NCBI GenBank assembly: GCA_903960135.1
Contig: CAJBZP010000001.1
Span: 1-41,796, forward strand
Direction of reading: 5' to 3'
Length of the DNA stretch: 41,796 nt
DNA from: an uncultured Actinomycetes bacterium
GTDB taxonomy: Bacteria; Actinomycetota; Actinomycetes; S36-B12
Below, piece by piece: positions 15,439 through 25,600 of the stretch. Positions within the stretch are counted from its first letter, which is position 1. Every line of letters starts with the position of its first letter. The notes below the pieces were generated by a model. It ran no database searches and was not told the DNA's origin. It saw only the letters and a program-made list of their open reading frames with translations. A program made the translations under genes and the position numbers.

Positions 15439-15444
15439 GTGCCC

Positions 15445-17487
15445 TTAGTTGGCGCACCAGGCGAGGTAATCGGCTGCTCGCGGCACAATAGCCCAACCGC
15501 GGGTTCTGGGCCCGCTCACCTGCCTACCCTGCTCCCAAAGTACCGAGCCGATCACCTGTCCACCGGCGCTGATCAACCCGACAGTGCTACTTGCTGGGCA
15601 TGAATTCGTGGGGCGATCAACCACCAGAAGTTGCTGTTTCGATTCACCAGGTAGCGCGTCGATGTTGGCGCCGGTGAGTTCCGTCCACCCCGCGGGCACC
15701 GGTTCACCAAGGAGCCCGAGGTCGACACCAATTGCAAAAGGGTGCAGTGGGTCAGGTGGCGTCAGATCCTCGGCCAACCAAGGCGATGGTTCAGGGCCGG
15801 CGGAGTACACCCACGGGTTCAACACCCCACCGTAGGCGACCGTGGTGAAGACCGGGCCAGCTGGCAGATCCTGTCCAAGGGCAGGTGACATGGTGAGTTC
15901 AGGCGCCGTGCTGGCCAGCGCCGCATCGACAACGCTCCGCGCGATTTGCCCGGTGGATCTTGGGCCATCAACAATCTTCGCGGCTGCCTGGCCCGGTTCC
16001 TTGACCAGCAAGGGCACGTGCGCGACTTCGGTCCACCGCTGCTGCTCGGAGTCACCCATGCGCCTATCACTTGCGACGGTGATGCCGGCGCCGTGATCCG
16101 CGGTGACGATAATTATCGTGTTATCGAATAGCCCGTCGGCCTTTAGTGCCTCGAGCAATTGACCAAGTTGGCGATCGAAATCAACCGCTGAGTTTGCGTA
16201 CAGCCTTCGTTCCATCGACTGCAGCTCGGGCGATGAATAAAGCCCATCCGCATCACTGCCAACCATGTGAGCACCTTCCACCACCGGCAATCGCGCCGGG
16301 TAGATCTCCGCACCCTCGCGGTCAACTGACCAAGGCGCATGGGTGCGGATGGAGTGCCAGAAGGCGAATATTGGATTGCTGCTGTTAGCGGCCTGCGCCC
16401 GACCGATGCCGGCGATCACCCTTTGGACCGAATTGCCTTCCGCATTGTCGCCGAATTCGTCGCCGCCACTCCAAAAATCTCGCCACTTGCCATCAAGGGA
16501 AGGAAATGCCGTCGAGAAGGGTGGAGCGAGGGCACTGCGGCCGGCTACGGCAACCGCATCCCTTGCGAAATTCAAATACCGGATAGCAATATTGGAATCC
16601 TGATCAGAACCAGCGCTCGCACAGGCCGTGGTGTCGCATTCGAAGTGATAGATCGGCGACTGCATCACCACCGAATACTTGGCCGCCAAACTCGGCACAA
16701 TGCCAATGCCGCTACGCACCTTCGCCATCCGATCTACTCCCGCACCCGCTACATCCGAAATCCCGGAGAGCTGTGATGGCACTGCGTAGTCGGTGTAATT
16801 CGCGGTTGCATAGGCATGGGTGTAGGTAGTTGCGGTCTCCTGCAACTTAGCGAGATTCGGCAGTTCCCCTCGCACCTCGCCTTGTTCGTCGAAGGCAAGT
16901 GGGTACTGCAATTCATCTGAGATCACCCAGACGATATTGGGTCGGCTCTCGGTGGCGGCGAACTTCAGTTCAGCTGCGGATGCATCGCTACCGACTGTCA
17001 AGCTCATGGCAACCGGAAATACCGCAGCGAGGGCGGCGAAGACAACCAGCACCGTACCCATCATGATGCGGCGTGAAAGTTGGGTTAGCAATGCCGCGAT
17101 TACCAAGCCAATTACCGGACCCAATACCAACGCACTCGAGTTCAGGAGGCGTGATACTAGATTGCCAGCAAGAAACCAGGTCGAGGCAAACATCATGACC
17201 GAAGCAATCACATCGAAAGCCAGGGGTTTCACTCCCCGCCGAATCAGTGCGAATAATGCAATGAAGAGCAGCCAGGCTCCAACGATAAAGACCGTGAGCA
17301 CGACAACCCAAGTAATCGGCGAGACACTATGGGCCGCGAAGAAAACGGCGTTGCTGGAGATCTTCTCATTGGCTGGAATCAGCACCACCAGGATGAACGG
17401 TGCAATCAACCACGCTGCGATATCGCGAGGATTGGTGTTCCGGCGGATACCGATCCGTGCCATTAAGGATTTTCGTTCCGTGGTCAC
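15445..17487 (-). CDS. Membrane-anchored sulfatase/alkaline-phosphatase-fold enzyme
   Basis: The protein (about 680 residues) has five predicted N-terminal membrane helices (within residues 20-170) and an extracellular sulfatase-fold domain. That domain starts at RPNIVWVISDELQYPLAF (metal-binding Asp) and continues to FAFWHSIRTHAPWSV and NTIIIVTADHGAGI (DHG metal site). The TTYTHAYATANYTDYAVPSQ region holds candidate nucleophile Thr/Ser residues. The CxPxR formylglycine signature of true sulfatases is absent, so a phosphoglycerol- or phosphoethanolamine-transferase-like role on envelope glycopolymers is more likely. GTG at 17487 is chosen because it overlaps the upstream stop as GTGA; ATG 17463 is an alternative. 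Confidence 0.75.
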   Translation of the reverse strand: MTTERKSLMARIGIRRNTNPRDIAAWLIAPFILVVLIPANEKISSNAVFFAAHSVSPITWVVVLTVFIVGAWLLFIALFALIRRGVKPLAFDVIASVMMFASTWFLAGNLVSRLLNSSALVLGPVIGLVIAALLTQLSRRIMMGTVLVVFAALAAVFPVAMSLTVGSDASAAELKFAATESRPNIVWVISDELQYPLAFDEQGEVRGELPNLAKLQETATTYTHAYATANYTDYAVPSQLSGISDVAGAGVDRMAKVRSGIGIVPSLAAKYSVVMQSPIYHFECDTTACASAGSDQDSNIAIRYLNFARDAVAVAGRSALAPPFSTAFPSLDGKWRDFWSGGDEFGDNAEGNSVQRVIAGIGRAQAANSSNPIFAFWHSIRTHAPWSVDREGAEIYPARLPVVEGAHMVGSDADGLYSSPELQSMERRLYANSAVDFDRQLGQLLEALKADGLFDNTIIIVTADHGAGITVASDRRMGDSEQQRWTEVAHVPLLVKEPGQAAAKIVDGPRSTGQIARSVVDAALASTAPELTMSPALGQDLPAGPVFTTVAYGGVLNPWVYSAGPEPSPWLAEDLTPPDPLHPFAIGVDLGLLGEPVPAGWTELTGANIDALPGESKQQLLVVDRPTNSCPASSTVGLISAGGQVIGSVLWEQGRQVSGPRTRGWAIVPRAADYLAWCAN

Positions 17488-18941
17488 CGAGGATCCAATT
17501 GATCCCACGCATTAACAACTATTCGCGTGGGTGAAGTTGTGCCAACCACTTCGACATTGGCGAATCTTGCGTTGAGTGCGGCCAATAGCACCTCTGTGGA
17601 ATAGGCACCCTGCCAATTAGGAATCTGCGACAGGAGCATCTTTACCTTCGCATCATCTTCATTGGCGAACTCAATCTGGACAGGCGAACCGAATCGGGCC
17701 AGGGCCTCAACCGCGAACCCCATCGGCGTGCCTTGGGTGATCACAATGTGATGAAGTACGGCCTGACAGGTGATAGCCGTTGGCTGGACCCGTGCGGTAA
17801 AAGGCGAATACTCATTGTCGAGTAGGCCAGAGGCCGGAAAGAGGTTGGTGATATCACCAAGGATTGGCGTGACTCGACCGGCAAGATCGGTGGTGTTCGA
17901 GATCCCAGAGTAGAGGACGTCTAGGGCGCCAGCGTCGGCATCAAGAACAATGACATTTGCGCCGGCATTGCGCACTAAGTGCGCGGCCGTGAAACCATCG
18001 TTGCCGCCAACATCGAGGACCAAATCACCTCGACCCGAGGCGGCACTGACGAAGTCGGCAGCAAAATCCGATTTACGCAACAAATCCTCCGTGCCGTAAT
18101 GCTCGCGGCTGCCGTAATCAACCCAGGTGGTGCTGTGCGCGGCCCCGTGCAGCCTTGCCACTTGCTTCAACAGTTTGCGAGTCAATCCCATGGTCGCCTT
18201 GAGCGCTAAATCCTTATTTCGCTCCGCCCGCTCGGCGAACTTGGTTTCACTGGGCGCATTGGACGCAACCGGCCGAGTCGTCGCTTGCAGTAGCCGCAAA
18301 GACAGGCTGCGACGCTTGCCCTTCGGCAGCAATTGCCGTGCCGCATCGGACTTTAGGCCGCGGTGCCGTGATAACTCCCACGCATCGGCTGCCGTAACGC
18401 TCTGCCCTGCGCCGACCGCGAGCGGGTTGATGAAGTGCTCGATGAACTGGCGTGCGGCATTCCAGGACGGGTTAGGCCGCCAGATTTCAATCGATCCAAT
18501 ATCAATGAATACCGGATTCATGCCAACGAATTGCACATTAAGCGCCGATGCGTCCTTTAAGTCCAATCCAATTTCGAGAAGTCGCAAGCGCAGTGTCAAG
18601 GTCAGTTTCGCCGCGGCTTCTAGTAACGAGTTTGGCCACTCCCACGGATAGGTGATCAATGGTGTGGTGGCGACGGCAAAGACGCTGGAGCCGAGCTGGG
18701 GTTCGCGACCCGAAGTGGCGGCATAGGCGCGCAAGACTTCACTAGCTGTCTCGGCGGGGGCGGGGGCAAATTCGACTAGTGATCCATCGCTAATCAACTG
18801 CCCAACTAGCGGTGCGGTGAGGAGCACGGTCAAGGCCTGGGTCGATACCGGGCCCGCGATGCGGTACCAAACTCCTTCGTGGCAGAAGGCGGCATTCTCT
18901 GGATCGCGAAAACTCACGGACCCAATCGGTGCCGCAGGCAC
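17484..18941 (-). CDS. Class I SAM-dependent methyltransferase with N-terminal accessory domain
   Basis: In this 485-residue protein, the C-terminal part holds a Rossmann methyltransferase core with motif I LVLDVGGNDGFTAAHLV (about residue 305) and motif II NVIVLDADAG. TAITCQAVLHHIVITQG is consistent with motif IV. The N-terminal 280 residues, with a PVFIDIGSIEIW segment and conserved Trp/His residues, resemble the front part of large nodulation-type or glycan methyltransferases. Substrate unknown. It starts with GTG overlapping the TAG of the upstream small membrane protein by one base and overlaps the sulfatase-fold gene by four, so the three are translationally coupled and probably act on the same surface polymer. 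Confidence 0.75.
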   Translation of the reverse strand: MPAAPIGSVSFRDPENAAFCHEGVWYRIAGPVSTQALTVLLTAPLVGQLISDGSLVEFAPAPAETASEVLRAYAATSGREPQLGSSVFAVATTPLITYPWEWPNSLLEAAAKLTLTLRLRLLEIGLDLKDASALNVQFVGMNPVFIDIGSIEIWRPNPSWNAARQFIEHFINPLAVGAGQSVTAADAWELSRHRGLKSDAARQLLPKGKRRSLSLRLLQATTRPVASNAPSETKFAERAERNKDLALKATMGLTRKLLKQVARLHGAAHSTTWVDYGSREHYGTEDLLRKSDFAADFVSAASGRGDLVLDVGGNDGFTAAHLVRNAGANVIVLDADAGALDVLYSGISNTTDLAGRVTPILGDITNLFPASGLLDNEYSPFTARVQPTAITCQAVLHHIVITQGTPMGFAVEALARFGSPVQIEFANEDDAKVKMLLSQIPNWQGAYSTEVLLAALNARFANVEVVGTTSPTRIVVNAWDQLDPR

Positions 18942-19111
18942 TACTCGGAGGCGGTGCTGTCAGGGGCCTGCTCGGCTTTCTTCAGGCCCCGACCGCGCAG
19001 ATCGGCAAACTTTGATCTCAGGAAGAACCAGGTACCGGCCGCGCCACTGGCAATTGCCGCAAGCAGATACGAGCCAGACCCGGCATCGATATAGCCAACA
19101 ACTCTCAGCAT
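18941..19111 (-). CDS. Small single-span membrane protein (YIDxGSGS type)
   Basis: The predicted 56-residue protein has MLRVVGYIDAGSGSYLLAAI as its start, then GAAGTWFFL and a basic/charged tail. The YIDPGSGSYxLQ motif followed by one hydrophobic span is a hallmark of tiny proteins that accompany envelope sulfatase-fold and polysaccharide genes; here Pro is replaced by Ala. I start at the ATG 19111; a longer frame to 19162 adds unrelated residues. It is the first gene of the coupled cluster. Role unknown, perhaps as a membrane partner of the sulfatase-fold enzyme. Confidence 0.6.
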   Translation of the reverse strand: MLRVVGYIDAGSGSYLLAAIASGAAGTWFFLRSKFADLRGRGLKKAEQAPDSTASE

Positions 19112-19259
19112 CTGCCCACCTCGGAATTGACCGACCCAATATGAATCCCAACTAACGGGCAAGGGTACAGGAGATTAACACCGCTTTAGTATCCGGTTAA
19201 CGAAATCAGGAGCTCGGGCTATCGGGGCAGGTCAATGGAGGCACCGGCCCCTGACATAC

Positions 19260-20591
19260 CTAGCAGGGCTTCTCGGCACCGGGGCGCACGTAGTACCACC
19301 ACGCGATCACCGCCGCTATGAGTGCGAAGACGACCCCTAGAGCGAAAAAGAGGGTCGGGGCTATTGAGGCGAGGAGGATGCCAAAGCCGAAAGGTCCATA
19401 GGCCGCGATTGCCGAAGTCCAGCCGATTACGCTGCCAGCCTGGCGTTTTTCAAAGATCATCGGCATCTGCTTAAAAGTGCTCGCGTTACCGACGCCGGCA
19501 AAGAAGAAGATCACCAGCATGCCAGCCAAGAATGTTGGGAACTCCGCGGCCGAAGTTGGGTGCAATTGACCTAGAGTGAAAAGCGCCCCAACTGCGATTC
19601 CGATTGTCGAGACAACAGTTAACTTGCCGCCACCGACACGGTCTGCGATCGGTCCGGCGATGACCCGGGCCGCGGATCCTACGAGTGCCCCGAGGAAAGC
19701 GTACTTAAGAGCGTCGATGCCCTCGGCCCCAAATTTCGCGCTGCCGTAGATGTTATTGATCATCAACCCGAATGCTGCAGCCAAACCGGAGAAGGTCCCG
19801 AATGTTATGACGTACAGGTACGTCATGATCCAAGTGTGCTTATTGTGAAAGATGTCGAATTGCTCGCGGATACCGCGTGCTTGAACTGGCACACTGCGCA
19901 GCAGGATCCATGCGGCCGCTGTGCCAATCAGTACGAACGGCACCCAGATGTAACCCGCGTTCTGAAACCAAACATCACGCGACACCCCGGTGTCCTTGTT
20001 GACCATTACCTGCGACGCGCCAACAAGGCCGATTCCAATGATCCACGGTGTCACGAATTGCACAACGCTTACGCCGAAGTTTCCGATGCCCGCCTGAATA
20101 CCAAGCGCCGTGCCTTGCCTTTCCCTCGGGAAGAAATAGGACGTACTGGGCATGAAGCCAGAGAAGGCACCCCCGCCGATACCAGCCAAGATCCCGAGAA
20201 AGAGGAGCACCACATACGGTGTACTCGGATTTTGCACGGCAAGCGCCCAGCCGATAAGTGGCACCACGAAGAGAATTGTGGTGAACGTGACCAGCTTTCG
20301 CGTTCCAACAATGGGTGGCAGGAAAGTCCAGATCAGCCTTAGGGTTCCACCCGCAAGACCGGGCATGGCCGCCAGCCAGTAGAGCTGCGCCACACTCAGG
20401 TCGAAGCCAATACTGTTCAGCTTGGGCGCGATGGCTGAGACCAAGAACCAGGTGATGAAGGCGAGGGTGAGATTTCCGGTAGTAATCCACAGTGTGCGCC
20501 ACGCTCGATTGCTATCCCACTCCTCCACATCTTCAGTGGTCCAAGTCGGTAGCCAGTCCGCGCCGCGGTCCTTCGTATTTGTAGTGCTCAT
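19260..20591 (-). CDS. narK: Nitrate/nitrite transporter, NarK2/NarU-type
   Basis: This 443-residue major facilitator protein has twelve predicted helices. The N-terminus (DWLPTWTTEDVEEWDSNRAW, then RTLWITTGNLTLAF) matches the extended head of E. coli NarK/NarU. Nitrate signature motifs are present: GGGAFSGFMPSTSYFFPRER...GIQAGIGNFGVS after helix 4 and GVGNASTFKQMP...SAIAAYGPFG near helix 10. By analogy with Paracoccus NarK2 it exchanges cytoplasmic nitrite for nitrate. The ATG overlaps the stop of the preceding narK by four bases (ATGA), so the two are cotranscribed, away from the narG operon. Confidence 0.88.
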   Translation of the reverse strand: MSTTNTKDRGADWLPTWTTEDVEEWDSNRAWRTLWITTGNLTLAFITWFLVSAIAPKLNSIGFDLSVAQLYWLAAMPGLAGGTLRLIWTFLPPIVGTRKLVTFTTILFVVPLIGWALAVQNPSTPYVVLLFLGILAGIGGGAFSGFMPSTSYFFPRERQGTALGIQAGIGNFGVSVVQFVTPWIIGIGLVGASQVMVNKDTGVSRDVWFQNAGYIWVPFVLIGTAAAWILLRSVPVQARGIREQFDIFHNKHTWIMTYLYVITFGTFSGLAAAFGLMINNIYGSAKFGAEGIDALKYAFLGALVGSAARVIAGPIADRVGGGKLTVVSTIGIAVGALFTLGQLHPTSAAEFPTFLAGMLVIFFFAGVGNASTFKQMPMIFEKRQAGSVIGWTSAIAAYGPFGFGILLASIAPTLFFALGVVFALIAAVIAWWYYVRPGAEKPC

Positions 20592-21946
20592 TTGCCTACT
20601 CCGCTTCCCTGCAGCATGGATTCATACTCGTTAGTGGACGGGTTGTCTTGTTCGAACTTGTTGGCCAGTTTCGGACTTGCCTGATGCAGCATCTTGACCA
20701 CGGTGAAATGCATCCACGCTAGGGCTACTAAAGACACAACGAAAATAACAAAGAACGTGGATTGGGGGAATCCGGTCAACGCCCCCGTGTAGGCGAAGAG
20801 CAGCGGCAGGAAGAATCCGCCGAGGGCACCCAACGACCCGACGAGGCCTCCCACGGCACCGACGTCCTTCGGAAAGTATTCGGGTATGTACTTGTACACC
20901 GCGGCTTTGCCCAAACCCATCGCGCAACCAATGGCGAACACGAGGACGGTAAAGAGCACTGTCCCCACCTCCCACGGGAGTACCGCATTTTGCTCGCCAT
21001 TTGGCATCGACAAGACGATGTAGCCATATGGCATCATCAAGATTCCGGAGGCAATGAGAACAATCACGAAAGTTACATACATCATTCGACGGGCCCCGAT
21101 CTTGTCAGACAGGTATCCGCCAAATGGTCGGAGCAATGATGCGGGGAAAATGAACAGCGCGGTTAGTAGCGCTGCCTGACTCAATGGCATGTCATAGACA
21201 TCCACATAGTATTTCGGTAGCCAAGCAGCCAATGCCACATAGGCGCCGAACACCACTACGTAGTAGAGGCTGAAGCGCCACACCCGGAACTGCTTAAGCG
21301 GGATGAGCATCGACCCAATTGATCGGCCTTGGCCCGGTCGAATTTCCCGATGGGGCGTCCATAGCCACGTCGCCGCGCCCATCACAATCAGCAAGACCAT
21401 GTACAAGAAGGGGATGAAGCGCCACCCACCTGGCACTAGCCCACCAATGAACCCGGCGGCCGGAATAGCCGCAATCAACGCCGGACCGATCAACTTGGTT
21501 ACGGATGCACCCACATTGCCCGCACCGAAAACTCCCAGTGCGAAACCTTGATGCCGCTGCGGCCACCAGGCACTAACCCAAGCAATGCCGACGCTGAATG
21601 AGTTTCCGGCGAACCCAACGAGGAATGCGTAGCACAGCAGCAAGCTGTACGAGGTCGCTGTCGATACCAAATAGGCCGGAATCGCGGTGACCAACAGCAT
21701 CGCGATGAAGACGCGGCGACCGCCATAGCGGTCCGCGGCAATCCCGGCGGGCAACCGCCAGATCGCTCCGTTCAAAACGGCTACCGCGATGATCCAAGCC
21801 AGTTGCACATCGGTGAGTTCAAACTCATCGCGGATTGGCACACCCAGTACCCCGAACATGAGCCAAACCGCGAACATCAAGGTAAAACCCAAGGTGGAGA
21901 GCACAAGGACGGAAATCCGGCCGGGTTGCCCTTGATTTGCTTCCAT
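20588..21946 (-). CDS. narK: Nitrate transporter, NarK1-type (MFS)
   Basis: This 452-residue major facilitator protein has twelve helices and no N-terminal NarK2 extension. Signatures include RLPAGIAADRYGGRRVF, GNSFSVGIAWVSAWWPQRHQ and GFALGVFGAGNVGASVTK; the GNVGAS motif belongs to the nitrate-nitrite porter family. In Paracoccus the corresponding NarK1 half is a proton-nitrate symporter that starts nitrate uptake before nitrite is available for exchange. Separate, coupled narK1 and narK2 genes replace the fused form. Transcription probably starts in the 77-bp gap shared with the regulator gene. On the minus strand TTTAAT lies close to the ATG and no clear Shine-Dalgarno is seen. Confidence 0.87.
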   Translation of the reverse strand: MEANQGQPGRISVLVLSTLGFTLMFAVWLMFGVLGVPIRDEFELTDVQLAWIIAVAVLNGAIWRLPAGIAADRYGGRRVFIAMLLVTAIPAYLVSTATSYSLLLCYAFLVGFAGNSFSVGIAWVSAWWPQRHQGFALGVFGAGNVGASVTKLIGPALIAAIPAAGFIGGLVPGGWRFIPFLYMVLLIVMGAATWLWTPHREIRPGQGRSIGSMLIPLKQFRVWRFSLYYVVVFGAYVALAAWLPKYYVDVYDMPLSQAALLTALFIFPASLLRPFGGYLSDKIGARRMMYVTFVIVLIASGILMMPYGYIVLSMPNGEQNAVLPWEVGTVLFTVLVFAIGCAMGLGKAAVYKYIPEYFPKDVGAVGGLVGSLGALGGFFLPLLFAYTGALTGFPQSTFFVIFVVSLVALAWMHFTVVKMLHQASPKLANKFEQDNPSTNEYESMLQGSGVGK

Positions 21947-21996
21947 GGAATGGATTAAAGCACAGGTATTTGTTTTTACCCGGTTTTATTGAATAA

Positions 21997-22012
21997 ATCA
22001 CAAATTAGTGAT
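21997..22012. promoter_or_regulatory. Inverted repeat, candidate operator for narK and nar operons
   Basis: ATCAC and GTGAT form perfect 5-bp arms around AAATTA, 11 bases before the regulator ATG and 50 bases before the narK ATG on the other strand. It is the only clear dyad in the AT-rich divergent gap, so it could be the binding site of the adjacent HTH regulator or of an FNR/Crp-like protein. Confidence 0.55.
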
Positions 22013-22023
22013 AGACATCTCCT

Positions 22024-22686
22024 ATGGCCACTCCAATCCCGGCGCGAGACAGCCGGACCCAGATCGCCGAGTTGCTCGCGAGAACCCCGACCCCGCTGAC
22101 GGTTGAAGGCATCTCCGAGCTCACCGGGCTGCATGTCAATACCGTTCGCAGCCATCTCGACGTCCTGCTGGCGCGCGAAGTGGTAACCCGGTCGGCAATC
22201 GAGCAAAGTGGTCGAGGGCGCCCCCGCTGGAATTACAGTTCCGCGACGAAATCGCCGTCGCCGTATCAAATCCTGGCCGGTGCCCTGAGCATGCAGTTGG
22301 CACAAATAAAAGATCCAGCGGCAGCGCGCGGGGCGGCCGAAATCTGGGTTGACGCCCTCCCGGAGTTGCCGATCGCCAACTCGCCCGATGCGGCCGTCGC
22401 CGAGGCCACCGATGCTTTGAACAGGCTGGGTTTTACCGCTGAAGCCACTGCGCTCGGTGACGCCATACACGTCTCGGGTTGCCCCTATGCCGACATCGTC
22501 GAAGACAACCCGGTTATTTGCGATATCCATACCGCGATGCTTTCGACACTGCTCGAAAACACCGGTCAACCAGTTGCTGTCAGCTCCATGGAGGTGTGGT
22601 CGCGCCCCGGCCTGTGCACTGCGCGCCTTCGGCGCACCGATCAAACCCCGAGCCGCATTATCAATCCAAAGGAGACCAAGTCGTGA
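22024..22686 (+). CDS. HTH regulator with SufR-like cysteine cluster, probable nar regulator
   Basis: In this 220-residue protein, residues 10-70 form a winged helix-turn-helix (LTVEGISELTGLHVNTVRSH, then GRGRPRWNY), as in DeoR/ArsR-like SufR proteins. The C-terminal half has Cys153, Cys166 (x12 spacing, followed by DIH) and Cys198. SufR proteins hold an Fe-S cluster with a C-x12-C pair, so cluster-based sensing of oxygen or NO is a reasonable inference; the remaining spacing differs from classical SufR. The stop overlaps the GTG of narG (GTGA), making it the first gene of the nitrate reductase operon and probably self-regulated through the dyad just upstream. Confidence 0.75.
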   Translation: MATPIPARDSRTQIAELLARTPTPLTVEGISELTGLHVNTVRSHLDVLLAREVVTRSAIEQSGRGRPRWNYSSATKSPSPYQILAGALSMQLAQIKDPAAARGAAEIWVDALPELPIANSPDAAVAEATDALNRLGFTAEATALGDAIHVSGCPYADIVEDNPVICDIHTAMLSTLLENTGQPVAVSSMEVWSRPGLCTARLRRTDQTPSRIINPKETKS

Positions 22687-25600
22687 CGACGACCCATGAA
22701 GCCGATGCTGCCACCTCGGAATTTTTGGTGCGGGCCGGACGATTCTTCACCCCGGGTAAAGCATCCGCCGACGGCCGGACAATAACGCGCATTGGTGGTC
22801 GTGATAGCGACGTGTTCTACCGTGATAGGTGGAGTCACGACAAAGTGGTTCGAAGTACGCATGGTGTCAACTGCACGGGCTCATGCTCTTGGAAGGTGTA
22901 CGTAAAAGATGGCATCATCACCTGGGAGACACAGCAAACTGATTACCCCTCAGTAGGTCCAGACAGTCCCGAGTACGAACCCCGCGGGTGCCCGCGTGGT
23001 GCCGCATTTTCCTGGTACACGTATTCACCCACCCGCGTGCGGTATCCGTATGTTCGTGGTGTCCTTATCGATGCCTATCGAGCAGCTAGGCGAATACACG
23101 TCGATCCAGTTGATGCTTGGGCAGCAATTGTCAATGACTCCGAAACCAGGCGGAGTTACCAAAAAGCACGTGGCAAGGGTGGGCTAGTTCGGGTGTCTTG
23201 GGCCGAGGTCAATGAGCTCATCGCAGCGGCGCATGTGCACACGATCAAAGAGCACGGGCCTGACAGAGTGTTCGGGTTTTCCCCCATACCGGCGATGTCG
23301 ATGGCATCGCACGCAGCCGGTGCCCGTTTCATCAGCCTGCTCGGCGGATCTATGCTCTCGTTCTACGACTGGTACGCGGATCTACCCGTAGCGTCACCTC
23401 AAGTATTCGGTGACCAAACCGATGTGCCCGAGTCCGCCGATTGGTGGAATGCCTCTTACTTAATCATGTGGGGATCCAACGTTCCCGTAACTCGCACCCC
23501 AGATGCCCACTTCATGGCAGAGGCTAGATACCGAGGACAAAAAGTTGTCACGGTCTCCCCCGACTACGCGGACAACACCAAATTCGCCGACGAGTGGATG
23601 TCACCGCACCCGGGCACCGATGGTGCCCTCGCCATGGCGATGGGGCATGTGATTCTCAAAGAGTTCTTCATCGAGCGCCAGGTGCCACGCTTTGTTGATT
23701 ATGTGAAGAAGTTCAGCGATCTGCCGTTCCTTGTGTCGCTGCGAGCCAAGGATGGAGCATGGGTCCCGGATAAATTCGTTACCGCTGCCGATCTCGGTGA
23801 CGACGGTGACGGAGCCGAGTTCAAGACGGTGCTGGTCAATTCAGAAACCGGACTCCCGCATGTGCCAAATGGTTCCCTCGGGTTTCGGTTCAACGACTCT
23901 GGCGTTGGGAAGTGGAACCTTGACCTTGAGGGTGTTGACCCAACACTTTCATTCCACGGAGCCACCGATACTGAGGCCGTTGAGGTACTGCTGCCGCGAT
24001 TTGACGTCGGTCAGGCTAACAGCGAAAGCGGGGGTGTTCATCGCCGCGGTGTTCCTGCGGCGCGACTAGCCCTACGAGGCGGGTCTCGGTTGGTCACAAC
24101 GGTATTTGACCTCTTGCTGGCGCAATACGGAGTCGGTCGAGAGCACTTGCCCGGGGATTGGCCAACGGACTACAACGACCCCGAGCCATATACGCCCACC
24201 TGGCAGGAGGAAATTACCGGCGTTCCCGCGGCCATGGCCGAACGAATCGGACGCGAATTCGCCCAAAATGCCGAGGACTCAGGTGGTCGTTCGATGATCA
24301 TCATGGGTGCTGGCACCAATCACTGGTTCCACTCCGACACGATCTATCGCACCTTCCTGGCTTTAACAACCCTCACCGGTACTCAAGGGATAAACGGTGG
24401 CGGGTGGGCGCATTACGTGGGTCAGGAGAAGTGCCGCCCGGTTACCGGCTGGGCCCAATTGGCTTTCGGCCTTGACTGGTCAAGGCCACCAAGGCAAATG
24501 ATCGGCACCGGATTTTGGTACGTGCAAACAAATCAGTGGCGCTACGACCGACTCGGGGCGGAGTTGCTCGCCTCACCACTTGGCGAGGGGCGGTTCAAGG
24601 GCAAGACCATGATAGACACCATTGCCCAATCAGCCCGCTCTGGCTGGATGCCCTCGTACCCGCAGTTTGACCGCAATCCACTAGACCTAGTCGACGAAGC
24701 TGACGCGGCCGGCGTCACACCGTCTGACTATGTAGCGCAGCAACTGAAAAGTGGAAAACTGAAATTCGCAATCGATGATCCAGATGCCAAAGAGAATTGG
24801 CCACGAATCCTTACCGTGTGGCGAGCCAATTTGCTCGGGTCCTCAAGCAAAGGCAATGAATACTTCCTGCGACACCTACTGGGTACTGACAACTCCGTAC
24901 GTGCAGAGGAAACTCCGCCCGATGAGCGACCGCAGGACGTAATTTGGCACGACGAGGCTCCCGAGGGCAAACTCGATTTATTAGTCAGCATTGATTTTCG
25001 AATGACCAGCACCGGCTTGTTCGGTGATGTGCTGCTTCCGGCGGCCACCTGGTACGAAAAACACGACTTATCATCTACCGACATGCATCCTTTCGTGCAT
25101 GCATTCACCCCGGCCATTGACCCACCCTGGGAAACCAAGAGTGATTACGACATCTTCCAGGAACTGGGGCGGCAGGTTTCACATGTTGCGCAAGGTCACC
25201 TTGGACTCCGACAAGACCTGGTCTCGGTGCCATTGCTACATGACACTCAAGATGAAATGGCGGTTCCTGGCGGCGTGGTCAGGGATTGGCGCACCGGCGA
25301 AGTTGATTTAATCCCGGGCAAGACAGCACCCAAGTTTGTCGTCGTAAAGCGCGACTACACCGAGATCGGCGCCAAAATGTCAGCCCTCGGCCCACTAACT
25401 GAAACACTCGGAATGGTTACTAAGGGAGTCTCATTTAGTCCCGCCGATGAAGTTCGCGAGCTAGCACGCATAAACGGGGTCATCCCTGACGGCATAGCGG
25501 CTGGCCGACCATCACTTGTCACAGATGTGCACGCCTGCGAGACCATTCTTGCGCTCTCCGGAACAACCAATGGGCGACTCGCGGTTTCCGGATTTCGCTT

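Noticed and set aside
16937-17515. 192-codon open frame opposite the sulfatase-fold gene
   Set aside because: It is composed of Thr/Ala/Ile-rich sequence mirroring membrane-helix codons on the other strand; it is a shadow.
19163-19259. GGGGC...GCCCC dyad between the envelope cluster and narK
   Set aside because: The loop is over 15 bases and no T run follows on either strand; too weak for a terminator call.
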